From JBEGHD01 sp049334165 (lineage in GTDB: Bacteria > Bacteroidota > Bacteroidia > Flavobacteriales_D > Sanyastnellaceae), in NCBI GenBank assembly GCA_049334165.1, contig JBEGHD010000004.1: a DNA stretch of 64,000 bases. The stretch is one strand, 5' to 3'. Below are positions 8,496-17,404 of the stretch, one piece after another (positions within the stretch are counted from its first letter, which is position 1; every line of letters starts with the position of its first letter). Below the pieces are notes generated by a model. That model saw nothing but the letters and a program-made list of their open reading frames with translations, ran no database searches and had not been told where the DNA came from. The translations under genes were made by a program, and so were the position numbers.

Positions 8496-9881
8496 ATGAA
8501 ATACTTTTCACTCATAGCTCTTTTCATTTCGACAATCTGTTTGCTGACAGCTTGCGATGGAGAAGGTCCGAAAGAATACACTTCGGTAGTGCGAAAAGTT
8601 GGCCCTACGGTGGAGTCGCAGGTGATGCAACATGCAGATTGGACACACAATGCTGTTGGTTACCGGGTTGACCTCTACGATCAAAGTACCACAGCAGATC
8701 TAAATGGTTTGGTAGAAGATCTTCCGAGGCTAAAAGAACTCGGAATTGACTACCTGGTTTTACCTCCGATTTTTGAATCAAAGTTGATCACCGATACAAT
8801 CCTTCACGATTTTAAAGCTTTCACCGACTTTCGAAAAATTGACGAGGCATTTGGAACAGACGTTGACTTTCAGAACCTTTCGGTAGAATGTCACAGTCGT
8901 GGAATTCGAATTTTACTGACATGGCCTTCTGGACAAGTAAGCTCTGAAAGTGTTTGGGCAGAAGACTATCCTCAGCTCTTCAACGATTCACTTGCAAGAA
9001 AAATTGAGACGAGGTTTTGGAGTGGGGTGGTGAACACCGATTTTACGAACGACACAACGCTTCAGCTGATTTCTGACACCTGGAGCTATTGGCTGGAAAA
9101 CTTTGGTGTTGATGGGTTTTATTGTACAGCTTCCGAATTGGCTCCGCTGACTTTCTGGGAGAAATTGAGAGCGACTATTGGAGCTGATGAAAAACAGTTT
9201 TTTATGGCAACTGATCGTTCCGACCCTGCTTTTCATGGCGAAGCTTTCGACATGACAGCTACTCCAAGGCTGCACGAAACTTTACTTGAAGTGTGCAGCG
9301 GTAATTTTCCTCCCGAGGCAATCGACCTTTTTATCCAGCAGCACGAACGAGATTTTCCTCTAAATGCTTATCGTGAGCTGTATGCTACAAATGATGTAAT
9401 TAGAACGAGAAAAGGAAGTCTCGAAGATCAATTTGGCAGAGCTCACAAACTCGTTGGGATTTTAATGTTTACTCTTCCGGGAATGCCAGTGATGTTTACA
9501 GGGCAGGAAGTTAGTGCCGAGATCGAAGGTCCGCCTTTTGAGTCAGACTCGATTGATTTCAACAACGCACTTTATTCAGAATTTTACAGCCAACTCATCA
9601 AAGCGCATCACGAGAATCGCGCTCTTTGGAGTGGTTTGAAAGGAGGGAGATACGAGCGCCTCACTACAGCTGAAGATCAGGCGCTTTTTGCTTTTTCCAG
9701 ATCCAAAGGCGAAAACAAAGTGGTGGTCATCCTGAACTTTTCCGACCAACCTGCAGATGTGGATTTTGAGCAATCGCTCGATGGCACCTATCAATCTATT
9801 TTTAACAACGAAATGCTCAGCATTTTCACTGAGGGTGATGTGAAGCTACCTCCTTACGGATATCAGGTTTTTGTAAAATAA
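8496..9881 (+). CDS. Lipoprotein of the GH13 alpha-amylase fold, predicted catalytically inactive
   Basis: The start MKYFSLIALF is chosen because it opens a lipoprotein signal peptide with lipobox LLTAC (C20); an ATG 39 bases upstream lies inside parC. The 461-residue protein keeps GH13 landmarks: the N-terminal LKELGIDYLVLPPI segment, FGVDGF (203-208), FTLPGMPVMFTGQE, and a beta-rich C-terminal domain. The catalytic regions are replaced. The usual D..NH region reads LLTWPSGQVS, the nucleophile region GFRxD reads GFYCTA, and the final HD region reads YATND. It is probably an outer-membrane-anchored binding or scaffolding protein rather than a hydrolase. The fold call is strong; the function is unknown. 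Confidence 0.75.
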   Translation: MKYFSLIALFISTICLLTACDGEGPKEYTSVVRKVGPTVESQVMQHADWTHNAVGYRVDLYDQSTTADLNGLVEDLPRLKELGIDYLVLPPIFESKLITDTILHDFKAFTDFRKIDEAFGTDVDFQNLSVECHSRGIRILLTWPSGQVSSESVWAEDYPQLFNDSLARKIETRFWSGVVNTDFTNDTTLQLISDTWSYWLENFGVDGFYCTASELAPLTFWEKLRATIGADEKQFFMATDRSDPAFHGEAFDMTATPRLHETLLEVCSGNFPPEAIDLFIQQHERDFPLNAYRELYATNDVIRTRKGSLEDQFGRAHKLVGILMFTLPGMPVMFTGQEVSAEIEGPPFESDSIDFNNALYSEFYSQLIKAHHENRALWSGLKGGRYERLTTAEDQALFAFSRSKGENKVVVILNFSDQPADVDFEQSLDGTYQSIFNNEMLSIFTEGDVKLPPYGYQVFVK

Positions 9882-9910
9882 GGGTCATAAAATCCCTCTT
9901 GAGGTTTTAC

Positions 9911-9918
9911 TACTTTTG
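9911..9918 (+). promoter_or_regulatory. Candidate -7 element immediately upstream of mgsA
   Basis: TACTTTTG is an exact TAnnTTTG match and ends five bases before the mgsA ATG. If it is used, transcription would begin at or next to the start codon, giving a leaderless message. Confidence 0.5.
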
Positions 9919-9923
9919 TCCGC

Positions 9924-10298
9924 ATGAAAATCGCAGTTATTGCCCACGATGGCAAAAAGGCCGAAATGGTGAAGTTCCTGATGGATCAGATCGATTTGTT
10001 TAAGCGCAAGGACATCGACATCATTGCAACTGGAAACACCGGACAGCACGCCAAAAACGCAGGACTCGAAGTTGAATGCTTAAAATCCGGACCGCTCGGA
10101 GGTGACGCCCAAATTGCCGCACGAGTAGCCGAAGGAGAAGTGCAGCTCGTTCTTTTCTTTAGAGATCCTCTAGACAAGCACCCTCACGAACCAGACATAA
10201 ATATGCTGATGCGAGTTTGCGATGTCTACGATGTTGCGCTCTGCACGAATCCCGCCAGTGCGAGGATGGTTTTTAAAGGAATGCTGAGCGATTTATGA
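9924..10298 (+). CDS. mgsA: Methylglyoxal synthase
   Basis: Converts dihydroxyacetone phosphate to methylglyoxal and phosphate in the cytoplasm, a bypass that relieves sugar-phosphate stress. The protein has 124 residues, shorter than the 152 of E. coli because it lacks the N-terminal extension. It shows the opening MKIAVIAHDGKK, the phosphate-binding ATGNTG, the GPLGGD motif with catalytic D61, and DPLDKHPHEPD holding H88 and D91, which correspond to E. coli His98 and Asp101. Its stop overlaps the prmC start by four bases (ATGA), indicating translational coupling. Confidence 0.93.
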   Translation: MKIAVIAHDGKKAEMVKFLMDQIDLFKRKDIDIIATGNTGQHAKNAGLEVECLKSGPLGGDAQIAARVAEGEVQLVLFFRDPLDKHPHEPDINMLMRVCDVYDVALCTNPASARMVFKGMLSDL

Positions 10299-11164
10299 AT
10301 ACCAAATTGCCAGACAACTCACTCGGAACTTTAGCGAAATACTTTAGAGAGTCTCTAAAGAACCTCTACGTAGACCGTGAAGTACAACAGATCACTGCGC
10401 TGGTCTTCTCTGAACTTCTGGGCTTTTCGAGAGCAGATCTCACGGTAAAAGCCGATGAAAGGCTCAGCGAGAGCGACATCCTGAAAGTTCATTTTGCCCT
10501 AAAAAAGCTGCTGAAGCTGGAGCCAGTGCAGTACGTTTTGGGAGTTACTGATTTCATGGACCTCAAAATAAAAGTCAATCGCGATGTGCTTATCCCAAGG
10601 CCAGAGACCGAAGAGCTCGTTCACTGGATTGGTGCTTCGCTGAAAGACCAAAGTCCAGTGATTCTCGATGTGGGCACTGGTAGTGGATGCATCGCCCTCG
10701 GTCTTAAGAGGCTCATCCCGAAGGCCAAAGTCTACGGAGCCGACATTTCTGAAGAAGCACTGAAAGTAGCACGTGAAAATGCAGCTGCAAATGAATTAGA
10801 AGTTGAGTTTGTGCTGCAGGATGCACTGAAGACAGCGGATATCGGGCAGCCAGTTGATGTGATTGTATCGAACCCGCCTTACATTCCACTGCGCGACAAA
10901 GAGGAAATGTCGACTTTGGTTTACGACAACGAACCAAACGTTGCGTTGTTTGTAGACGATCAGGACGAACTCATCTTTTACTACCGGATTGTGAATCACG
11001 CTCTGGTCAACTTAAAACCAGGCGGGATGTTATTTTTTGAAATCCACGAATCGAATGACAAGGCAGTAGAAAGTATCATGCAATCTGCAGGATTTGAAAA
11101 TGTGGAACTAAAATTGGATATGCAGGAAAAACCACGTATGATAATGGGTGTTAAACCCGTTTGA
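10295..11164 (+). CDS. prmC: Peptide chain release factor N5-glutamine methyltransferase
   Basis: SAM-dependent enzyme that methylates the GGQ glutamine of release factors RF1 and RF2, raising termination efficiency. At 289 residues it has the family's usual length. An N-terminal helical domain with LLKLEPVQYVLG precedes the Rossmann-type methyltransferase. Motif I is LDVGTGSGCIALGL and the catalytic motif is N193-P-P-Y196 (VSNPPYIPL). It overlaps mgsA by four bases. The Bacteroidota neighbourhood gives no further hint about regulation. Confidence 0.93.
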   Translation: MNTKLPDNSLGTLAKYFRESLKNLYVDREVQQITALVFSELLGFSRADLTVKADERLSESDILKVHFALKKLLKLEPVQYVLGVTDFMDLKIKVNRDVLIPRPETEELVHWIGASLKDQSPVILDVGTGSGCIALGLKRLIPKAKVYGADISEEALKVARENAAANELEVEFVLQDALKTADIGQPVDVIVSNPPYIPLRDKEEMSTLVYDNEPNVALFVDDQDELIFYYRIVNHALVNLKPGGMLFFEIHESNDKAVESIMQSAGFENVELKLDMQEKPRMIMGVKPV

Positions 11165-11191
11165 AACTACTCACAGTCAAATCTTTTGCAG

Positions 11192-11199
11192 TAATTTTG
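11192..11199 (+). promoter_or_regulatory. Candidate -7 element upstream of the small barrel protein gene
   Basis: TAATTTTG matches TAnnTTTG exactly and ends eight bases before the ATG at 11208, again implying a leaderless or nearly leaderless transcript. It lies downstream of the prmC stop. Confidence 0.5.
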
Positions 11200-11207
11200 C
11201 ACATCTT

Positions 11208-11888
11208 ATGATCAAGAAGATCGCCTTTGTATCACTTCTGCTAGTCGCTTTTGCCAGCTCTGCATCTGCCCAAAATTGGGACACCGTGTGGACTATTGCT
11301 GGGCAGCAGCCACTCAACCAGTACTTTAGGAAGTGGCGATTCGATTTTGATCTGGATGCCAGAAACTCTTTTGACGGAGGCGGAAACTCCAGAATTTTTG
11401 GTTTTCGTGCAGGACTCGAATACAGAAGAGTCCATCGCTTTGGGATTGGAGTTTACGGAATGACCAACCCCTGGTTTTCTATTGAGCTTCTCACAAGCGA
11501 GCAGTTTGACGGAGATTCAAAGTACCGTCTCAACTATGGTACGGCCTACTACGAGCGCGTTATATTTTTCTCACCCAAATGGGAGTTTGCAGGAGCGGTT
11601 CACCTTGGTTCTGGAAACATCGATGTGGAAATGCGAGAAAACGAACGCACGGAATACGAGCCAGTTGATCAAATTTGGGTGACTCCTGTTGAGGGAGCTT
11701 TCACCGGTTTCTACAATGTTTTCTGGTGGTTCTCTGCCGGAGGAGGAGTGGGTTACAGATTGATGCCGCAAACGCCTGAAGCAGTGGAGCCTGCTTTTAC
11801 AGGTGAGTTTTACATGGTGAAATTGAAAGTGAGAGTTGGTAAATTAGCCCGCAGCATTTTCGATAAAGATGTAAAACATGAATACTAG
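11208..11888 (+). CDS. Small outer-membrane beta-barrel-like protein
   Basis: I do not recognise a named family. The start MIKKIAFVSLL is preferred over an upstream ATG because it opens a clean signal peptide (ending SSASAQ) and sits just after a -7 element. The mature part, about 205 residues, is a run of alternating aromatic/polar strands with short turns (for example FGFRAGLEYRR, RLNYGTAYYERVIFF, VGYRLMP), as expected for a small barrel of about eight strands. The 3' end overlaps the ligA start by eleven bases, so ligA is probably translated from the same message. Confidence 0.6.
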   Translation: MIKKIAFVSLLLVAFASSASAQNWDTVWTIAGQQPLNQYFRKWRFDFDLDARNSFDGGGNSRIFGFRAGLEYRRVHRFGIGVYGMTNPWFSIELLTSEQFDGDSKYRLNYGTAYYERVIFFSPKWEFAGAVHLGSGNIDVEMRENERTEYEPVDQIWVTPVEGAFTGFYNVFWWFSAGGGVGYRLMPQTPEAVEPAFTGEFYMVKLKVRVGKLARSIFDKDVKHEY

Positions 11889-13893
11889 CGAAGCAAAGGA
11901 AAAGATAAAGTCACTCACCAAAGAGCTCCATCACCATAACCATCTCTACTACGTAGCCAACGATCCGGAGATTTCGGACTACGACTTCGATATGAAGTTG
12001 AAAGAACTCGAGAAGCTCGAAGAAGAGTTTCCCGATTTGGCTGATCCAAACTCGCCTACAAAAAGAGTAGGTGGAGATATCACCGATAAATTCGAGAAAG
12101 TCGAGCATCAATATCCGATGTTGAGCCTGAGCAATACCTACAGCCAGGAGGAAATTGTAGACTGGGAAAACCGCGTGAAGAAAAACGTGAGTGGAAAAGT
12201 TGAATACGTTTGCGAACTGAAGTACGATGGAGTGGCAATCGGCATCCGCTACGAAAACGGTGAGCTGAAACAAGCCGTCACGCGAGGGGACGGATCGCAA
12301 GGTGAGGACGTGACTACCAACGTGCGAACCATCAAAACGGTCCCACTTCGGATCACTGGAGATCACCCGGATTCTTTTGAAATTCGCGGAGAGATTTTCT
12401 TTCCTCTGGAGAAGTTTGCGAAGCTGAACAAAGAACAAACTGAGGCCGGCAAAGAGGCTTACGCCAACCCCAGAAACACAGCTTCCGGAACGCTCAAGCT
12501 ACAGGATTCATCAGTTGTTGCACATCGCGAATTAGACTGCTTTCTTTACGGACTTTACGGTGAAAATCTAAAGTTCGACAACCACTTTCAAAGCATCCTT
12601 AACGCCAGAGATTGGGGTTTTAAAGTCCCTCCGAAGGAAGAGAACTACATCGCTCTTGTGAAGGACATCAAAGGCATTCAGGAGTTCATCGACTATTGGG
12701 CTGAGAAGCGCCACGAACTTCCTTTTGAAATTGACGGAATCGTTGTTAAGGTCAACGACTACCGCATGCAGGACGAGCTCGGAATGACAGCGAAATCCCC
12801 ACGCTGGGCCATCGCCTACAAATTTCAGGCAGAGCAGGGAAGCACTAAGCTGGAGAAAATCACATTCCAGGTGGGGAGGACAGGAGCCATTACTCCGGTG
12901 GCAAATCTCGAGCCGGTTCAACTTGCAGGCACTACAGTAAAAAGAGCTTCGCTGCACAATGCCGATCAGATTGAAAAGCTTGACATTCGTGAAGGCGACC
13001 AGGTTTTTGTAGAAAAAGGAGGAGAGATCATTCCGAAAATTGTTGGCGTGGATTTCTCCAAAAGAGATCCGAAGAGCAAACCTTTTGAATACATAAAAAA
13101 CTGCCCTGAGTGTGGTACAGCGCTCAAAAGAAATGAAGGTGAAGCGCTGCACTACTGTCCCAATGAGTACGGTTGTCCTCCTCAAATCAAGGGAAAGATG
13201 GAGCACTTCATCAGCAGGAAAGCGATGAATATTGATGGACTGGGCGAAGAAACCATCGAAGTTCTTTTTGAAAAGGATCTAATTGGAAACGCAGCCGACC
13301 TCTACATTTTGGATCGTGAGGACTTGCTAAAGCTGGAGCGGTTCGCTGAGAAATCGGTCGACAATCTTATGAAAGGCCTCGAGGAGTCAAAGAAGCAGCC
13401 ATTTGAAAAAGTGCTCTACGCTCTGGGCATTCGCTATGTCGGGGAAACGGTGTCGAAGAAATTGGCGCGACACTTCAAGTCGCTTAGCTATTTGCGAAAG
13501 GCTTCTTTCGAGGAATTAAATGCGGTGGATGAAATTGGCGAGCGCATCAGCCAGAGCATCATCGACTTTTTTGAAGACAAGTCGAATGTAAAAATGATCG
13601 AACGATTGGAGGAATACGGTCTAAATTTCGAAATTGACGAAAAGGAGCTCGAGTCGGCAAGTGATAAGCTAGGGGGAAAGAAATTCGTGATTAGTGGTGT
13701 GTTCGAAAAGTTTTCACGAAACGAACTAAAGAAAGCCATTGAAGACAACGGAGGTAAAAACACAGGTTCGATATCAGGAAGCACAGATTTTCTCATAGCC
13801 GGGGAAAACATGGGACCTAGCAAAAAGGAGAAAGCCGAAAAGCTGGGTGTGTCCATCATTTCGGAAGATGATTTTATAGAAATGCTAGACTGA
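11878..13893 (+). CDS. ligA: NAD+-dependent DNA ligase
   Basis: Seals nicks in replication and repair using NAD+. The 671 residues match E. coli LigA in length and register. The domains in order are: Ia (YYVANDPEISDYDFD), the adenylation domain with nucleophile K115 in the KYDG motif, the OB-fold (GRTGAITPVANLEPV), a zinc finger with C409, C412, C427 and C433, four helix-hairpin-helix motifs, and a C-terminal BRCT domain from about residue 597. It starts inside the end of the preceding barrel-protein gene. No clear terminator follows. Confidence 0.95.
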   Translation: MNTSEAKEKIKSLTKELHHHNHLYYVANDPEISDYDFDMKLKELEKLEEEFPDLADPNSPTKRVGGDITDKFEKVEHQYPMLSLSNTYSQEEIVDWENRVKKNVSGKVEYVCELKYDGVAIGIRYENGELKQAVTRGDGSQGEDVTTNVRTIKTVPLRITGDHPDSFEIRGEIFFPLEKFAKLNKEQTEAGKEAYANPRNTASGTLKLQDSSVVAHRELDCFLYGLYGENLKFDNHFQSILNARDWGFKVPPKEENYIALVKDIKGIQEFIDYWAEKRHELPFEIDGIVVKVNDYRMQDELGMTAKSPRWAIAYKFQAEQGSTKLEKITFQVGRTGAITPVANLEPVQLAGTTVKRASLHNADQIEKLDIREGDQVFVEKGGEIIPKIVGVDFSKRDPKSKPFEYIKNCPECGTALKRNEGEALHYCPNEYGCPPQIKGKMEHFISRKAMNIDGLGEETIEVLFEKDLIGNAADLYILDREDLLKLERFAEKSVDNLMKGLEESKKQPFEKVLYALGIRYVGETVSKKLARHFKSLSYLRKASFEELNAVDEIGERISQSIIDFFEDKSNVKMIERLEEYGLNFEIDEKELESASDKLGGKKFVISGVFEKFSRNELKKAIEDNGGKNTGSISGSTDFLIAGENMGPSKKEKAEKLGVSIISEDDFIEMLD

Positions 13894-13922
13894 GATTCAA
13901 TAGATTAAAGCCCGCATCTTTA

Positions 13923-13930
13923 TAGATTTG
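13923..13930 (+). promoter_or_regulatory. Candidate -7 element upstream of gldG
   Basis: TAGATTTG matches TAnnTTTG. It would give a gldG leader of about 120 bases. No good -33 element is visible, so support is modest. The 166-base gap holds nothing else I recognise. Confidence 0.3.
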
Positions 13931-14059
13931 AAAACAACAACAGAATTTGGCAAAAGCCCCCATTTTCATTACGATCTTTTGACCTACATTAGCGGGTCAA
14001 TAATGCGCTGTGATTAGCGTTCTGAAGCGAAAAGAAGAGTAGAATTCCCAAAGCAGATT

Positions 14060-15790
14060 ATGACCAAAACGAAACGAGACGACATTATCCAGGCCATCCT
14101 AATTTTGGGGATTGCGGCTGTAGTGGTGTTTCTAAGTTCTTTTGCCTACACCAAGTTCGACCTCACCGAAGAAAACAGACACACGCTCACCGATGCCACT
14201 AAAGAAACTCTCAAAGAGCTGGAAGATGTCGTGTTTGTTAAAGTCTACCTGGAAGGCGACTTCCCGGCAAAGTACAAAAGACTCGAGCGTTCAGTGCGAG
14301 AAAAGCTGGATGAGTTTCACGATGTCAGCGAAGGAAATGTGCAGTACGAGTTCATTGACCCTTACGAAAGTGGCGATCGAAAAACCATAAGCGATGTCGA
14401 GCAACTTCTGTACGAAAGAGGCTTGTCGTTTACAATGCTCTACAACGAAGGTCAGGGCGTACAAGAAGCTTTTAAAATTTGGCCAGGAGCTTTGCTCACT
14501 TACAAAGGCGAAGAAACAGCAGTACAGTTTCTCAAAAGTCAAAATCCCGATCCGACAAATGAAATGATCAATGCCTCGGTGAATAACATCGAGTATGAGC
14601 TCACGAGTGCCATCAGTCGGGTGAAAAGAAAGAAACAACCGCGGGTGGCTTTTATCGAAGGTCATGGCGAGTTGCCTGAGCCAGAGGTAGAAGACTTCAC
14701 TCGTGCTGTCGAAGAGTTTTATGCAGTAAAGCGAACGACAATTGACGGTGATATCAATGCTCTCACAAAGAAAGTGGATGGCATCCCCGATCGTATTCTC
14801 AACTACGAAGCAATCATCATTGCCAAGCCAGACTCCGCATTTAGCGATAAAGACAAATTGATTCTCGATCAGTACATCATGAATGGAGGAAACGTGATGT
14901 GGCTCGTAGATCCGATCAATGCTGACATGGACAGCTTGAGGCAAAAAATGAATTTCCTGGGAACCACAAACGACACCCGACTGGAAGATCAACTTTTCCA
15001 CTACGGAGCCAGGCTCAATAGAGATATTGTTATCGACCGAAGCTGCGCCATGATTGCTCTCGATGGTGGTCCAAAAGGAAACATGAGAAATGTCCAGCTC
15101 TACGATTGGTTTTACAGTCCGCTTGTCATTCCACACGACACTGCTCACCCGATCGTCAATAACCTGGACCCCATAAAACTGACTTTCGCAAGTAGCCTTG
15201 ATACTGTGAATGCCTCTCCGTTGATCAAGAAGACTCCGTTGCTAGCGAGCTCTTACTATTCGAGAACGATGAAAGCACCGGTGCGAATCAGCACTAACAT
15301 TGTTGGGATCAACCCCAACTTCAGAGAAAACAACAACCCTCACCAGTTGATGGGAGTTTTGATGGAAGGAAAGTTTACTTCAAACTTCACCAATCGCTTG
15401 CCCGACACGCTTTTGAACGATCCTGACATTGCATTCAGAGACAGTTCGAAATACTCGAAAATGGTTGTGATATCCGATGGAGACGTGATTAGAAATGGGG
15501 TGAAGAGAACACGCGAGGGACTCATGATTCAGCCGTTGGGCTACGATGAATACGCCAAACGAGTGATTTACGACAACAGCGAGTTTTTGATGAACTGCCT
15601 CAACCACATGCTCAATGACGAGTCGTTGATTGCGGTTCGTTCTCGCTCAATTGAGTTGCGAAACCTCGACCAGGAGCAAATCATAGCAGAAGAAACAATG
15701 TGGCAAACGATCAATATGGTTGTACCGATTTTGCTGGTTGTTATTTTTGGCGTAGTCCAGTTTGTGATAAGAAAAAGAAGATTTACATAG
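14060..15790 (+). CDS. gldG: Gliding-motility ABC transporter accessory protein GldG
   Basis: The 576-residue membrane protein has one N-terminal transmembrane segment (about 13-32), a large periplasmic domain and one C-terminal segment (about 550-570) ending in basic residues. The features fit GldG, including FDLTEENRHTLTDATKETL, VQYEFIDPY, the VAFIEGHGELPEPE segment and GGNVMWLVDP. In Flavobacterium johnsoniae GldG works with GldF and the ATPase GldA in an ABC-type complex needed for gliding. Here no gldF lies upstream: ligA does, with 166 intergenic bases. A DUF4340-like gene follows after seven bases. Confidence 0.88.
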   Translation: MTKTKRDDIIQAILILGIAAVVVFLSSFAYTKFDLTEENRHTLTDATKETLKELEDVVFVKVYLEGDFPAKYKRLERSVREKLDEFHDVSEGNVQYEFIDPYESGDRKTISDVEQLLYERGLSFTMLYNEGQGVQEAFKIWPGALLTYKGEETAVQFLKSQNPDPTNEMINASVNNIEYELTSAISRVKRKKQPRVAFIEGHGELPEPEVEDFTRAVEEFYAVKRTTIDGDINALTKKVDGIPDRILNYEAIIIAKPDSAFSDKDKLILDQYIMNGGNVMWLVDPINADMDSLRQKMNFLGTTNDTRLEDQLFHYGARLNRDIVIDRSCAMIALDGGPKGNMRNVQLYDWFYSPLVIPHDTAHPIVNNLDPIKLTFASSLDTVNASPLIKKTPLLASSYYSRTMKAPVRISTNIVGINPNFRENNNPHQLMGVLMEGKFTSNFTNRLPDTLLNDPDIAFRDSSKYSKMVVISDGDVIRNGVKRTREGLMIQPLGYDEYAKRVIYDNSEFLMNCLNHMLNDESLIAVRSRSIELRNLDQEQIIAEETMWQTINMVVPILLVVIFGVVQFVIRKRRFT

Positions 15791-15797
15791 ATTTTAT

Positions 15798-16847
15798 ATG
15801 AAAAAGAATTTACTACTTCTCGGTATTTTGGTGTTGTTGGCTGCGCTTTCTGGAGTGGCCTACTGGCTTTCCGATTCAGGAAGCAGCACTCTCTCCAGCA
15901 ATCCTCTCACTGATTTCGCCATCGAAGACACTTCAACGGTGACTAAGATTTTTATCACCGACAAGTCAGGTGCTTCTGTAACTCTTGAAAGAGAAAAAGG
16001 CGATGTGCTTTGGGATCTCAATGGAAAATATCTCGCCAGAGAAGATGCCACAACTTTACTGCTCAAAACATTTGATCGAATCAAAGTGAAAAGCCCAGTA
16101 CCAGAGCCGGCAAAAGAAACTGTACTGAAAATTATTTCTGGTTCGGGAAAAAAGGTAGAGATCTATCAGAATTATGAGGAGGAGCCTTCAAAGATTTACT
16201 ATGTCGGTTCTGCTACTCCAGATCACTTTGGTACTTACATGATTTTAGAAATTCCCGGAGAAGGAAGAAGTCCAGAACCCTTTATCACTCACATGGAAGG
16301 CTTTAGCGGTCACCTGGCCTCTCGTTTTTTCACAGATGAAATGGACTGGCGATTCACTGGGGTATTCAACTATCCAGACTTAAACATCAGCAAAATTGAC
16401 GTGAGAAATCACGAGCGCCCAGCTCAGTCATTTAGAATTGACTATGGATCTGGTAACGACATTAAGCTTTACCACACCATGAGCGATCAGTACGTAGAAA
16501 ACTTTGATACATCAGCAGTAAAGAATTACATGTTGCTCTACAAAAAAGTGCACGCTGAGTCTTTCATGAATTACCTTTCCGAAGCGCAGGAAGATTCACT
16601 TTTGAATACTGTGCCTGCCTACACGGTGAGAGTAACAGACAAAAGTGGACAGGCCAAGAAAATTGATCTGTACAACAAGCCGAGTGTAAAAGAGCAGTAC
16701 TTGCCAAATGGCGAACTTGCCGAGTACGATCTCGATCGGATGTACGGTCACATTAAGGGAAGAGAAATTGTAGTGGTGCAGCGATTTGTTTTCGATCCCC
16801 TGCTGCAAAACATTGCTTCCTTCATTCCTCAGGAATTGCCTTCCTGA
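15798..16847 (+). CDS. DUF4340-like membrane-anchored periplasmic protein
   Basis: A 349-residue protein with an N-terminal transmembrane anchor (about 5-24) and a periplasmic part opening with a repeated beta unit (ITDKSGASVTLEREKGDVLWDL), followed by a search-like segment ATTLLLKTFDRIKVKSPVP typical of DUF4340. It starts seven bases after gldG and ends before a strong terminator, so the two form a two-gene unit. DUF4340 proteins are known companions of GldG-like ABC subunits in many phyla. The family call rests on pattern and context, without a profile search. Confidence 0.6.
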   Translation: MKKNLLLLGILVLLAALSGVAYWLSDSGSSTLSSNPLTDFAIEDTSTVTKIFITDKSGASVTLEREKGDVLWDLNGKYLAREDATTLLLKTFDRIKVKSPVPEPAKETVLKIISGSGKKVEIYQNYEEEPSKIYYVGSATPDHFGTYMILEIPGEGRSPEPFITHMEGFSGHLASRFFTDEMDWRFTGVFNYPDLNISKIDVRNHERPAQSFRIDYGSGNDIKLYHTMSDQYVENFDTSAVKNYMLLYKKVHAESFMNYLSEAQEDSLLNTVPAYTVRVTDKSGQAKKIDLYNKPSVKEQYLPNGELAEYDLDRMYGHIKGREIVVVQRFVFDPLLQNIASFIPQELPS

Positions 16848-16875
16848 CAATTTCTGAGATTAAAAATATTGGAAG

Positions 16876-16911
16876 GCGATCTAAAAGGATTTTTAGGTCG
16901 CTTTTTTATTT
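16876..16911 (+). terminator. Intrinsic terminator after the gldG unit
   Basis: Eleven paired positions (gcgatctaaaa / ttttaggtcgc, with one T-G pair) close a four-base loop and are followed by six T residues. It overlaps the stop of the convergent lipoprotein gene. Confidence 0.8.
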
Positions 16912-17379
16912 GTATTCCCAGCTTGTAGAAACGACAACGCGAATATCCTCCAGATCTTTTGCCTGAACGATGGTTGGCTGATCGGTGTAGAAGTCGGGGA
17001 TAAAGCTAACTCTTCCTACAAAGTCGCTGTCTTCATCGTCTTCTTCGCCAGCATCGCTTTCCCAAATGTCGATGTCCACAACATCACGGGTGTTGCTGAT
17101 GGAGATAGGAAACCCTTCTGTGAAGTTGAGTTCAGAAGAGGCAAGTGTATCTTTCATGATTTCGGTAGTTTCCAGATTGGTACCGTTCGATTTGATAATC
17201 AGGAAAAAATCTGGCTCGGTGCCATCGCTGTCCCAAGGTTCGCCATCGTCATTGGTATCTGGAAGTTCGGTTGTCGTGATTCCATTGATCACCATTTTGT
17301 CCAAAACTTCATCTTCTTCGCATCCCGCAAAAGCCACGATCAATGCAGCGGCTCCCAAAAAATTTAACAACGTCTTCAT
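16906..17379 (-). CDS. Lipoprotein with a C2-like domain
   Basis: 157 residues beginning with a lipoprotein signal peptide, lipobox AFAGC (C20). The mature region resembles a C2 beta-sandwich: PDFFLIIKSNG, then DIDIWESDAGEEDDEDSDF and VGRVSFIP, the arrangement in which C2 domains place calcium-binding aspartates before a (F)(I/V)G turn. The acidic cluster EEDDEDSD is unusually dense. The domain assignment is pattern-based. The gene is alone, convergent with the gldG unit, with its own -7 element upstream. Function unknown; calcium-dependent membrane or polymer binding is possible. Confidence 0.6.
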   Translation of the reverse strand: MKTLLNFLGAAALIVAFAGCEEDEVLDKMVINGITTTELPDTNDDGEPWDSDGTEPDFFLIIKSNGTNLETTEIMKDTLASSELNFTEGFPISISNTRDVVDIDIWESDAGEEDDEDSDFVGRVSFIPDFYTDQPTIVQAKDLEDIRVVVSTSWEYK

Positions 17380-17404
17380 GCTTAATTCTTTTGTTTTTCA
17401 ACCT

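Noticed and set aside
12568..13206. A 212-codon open frame antisense to ligA
   Set aside because: Entirely inside the conserved ligase gene and without independent features.
14291..15148. A 285-codon open frame antisense to gldG
   Set aside because: It lies wholly inside a recognised conserved gene, has no signal or domain, and its composition is that of an antisense shadow.
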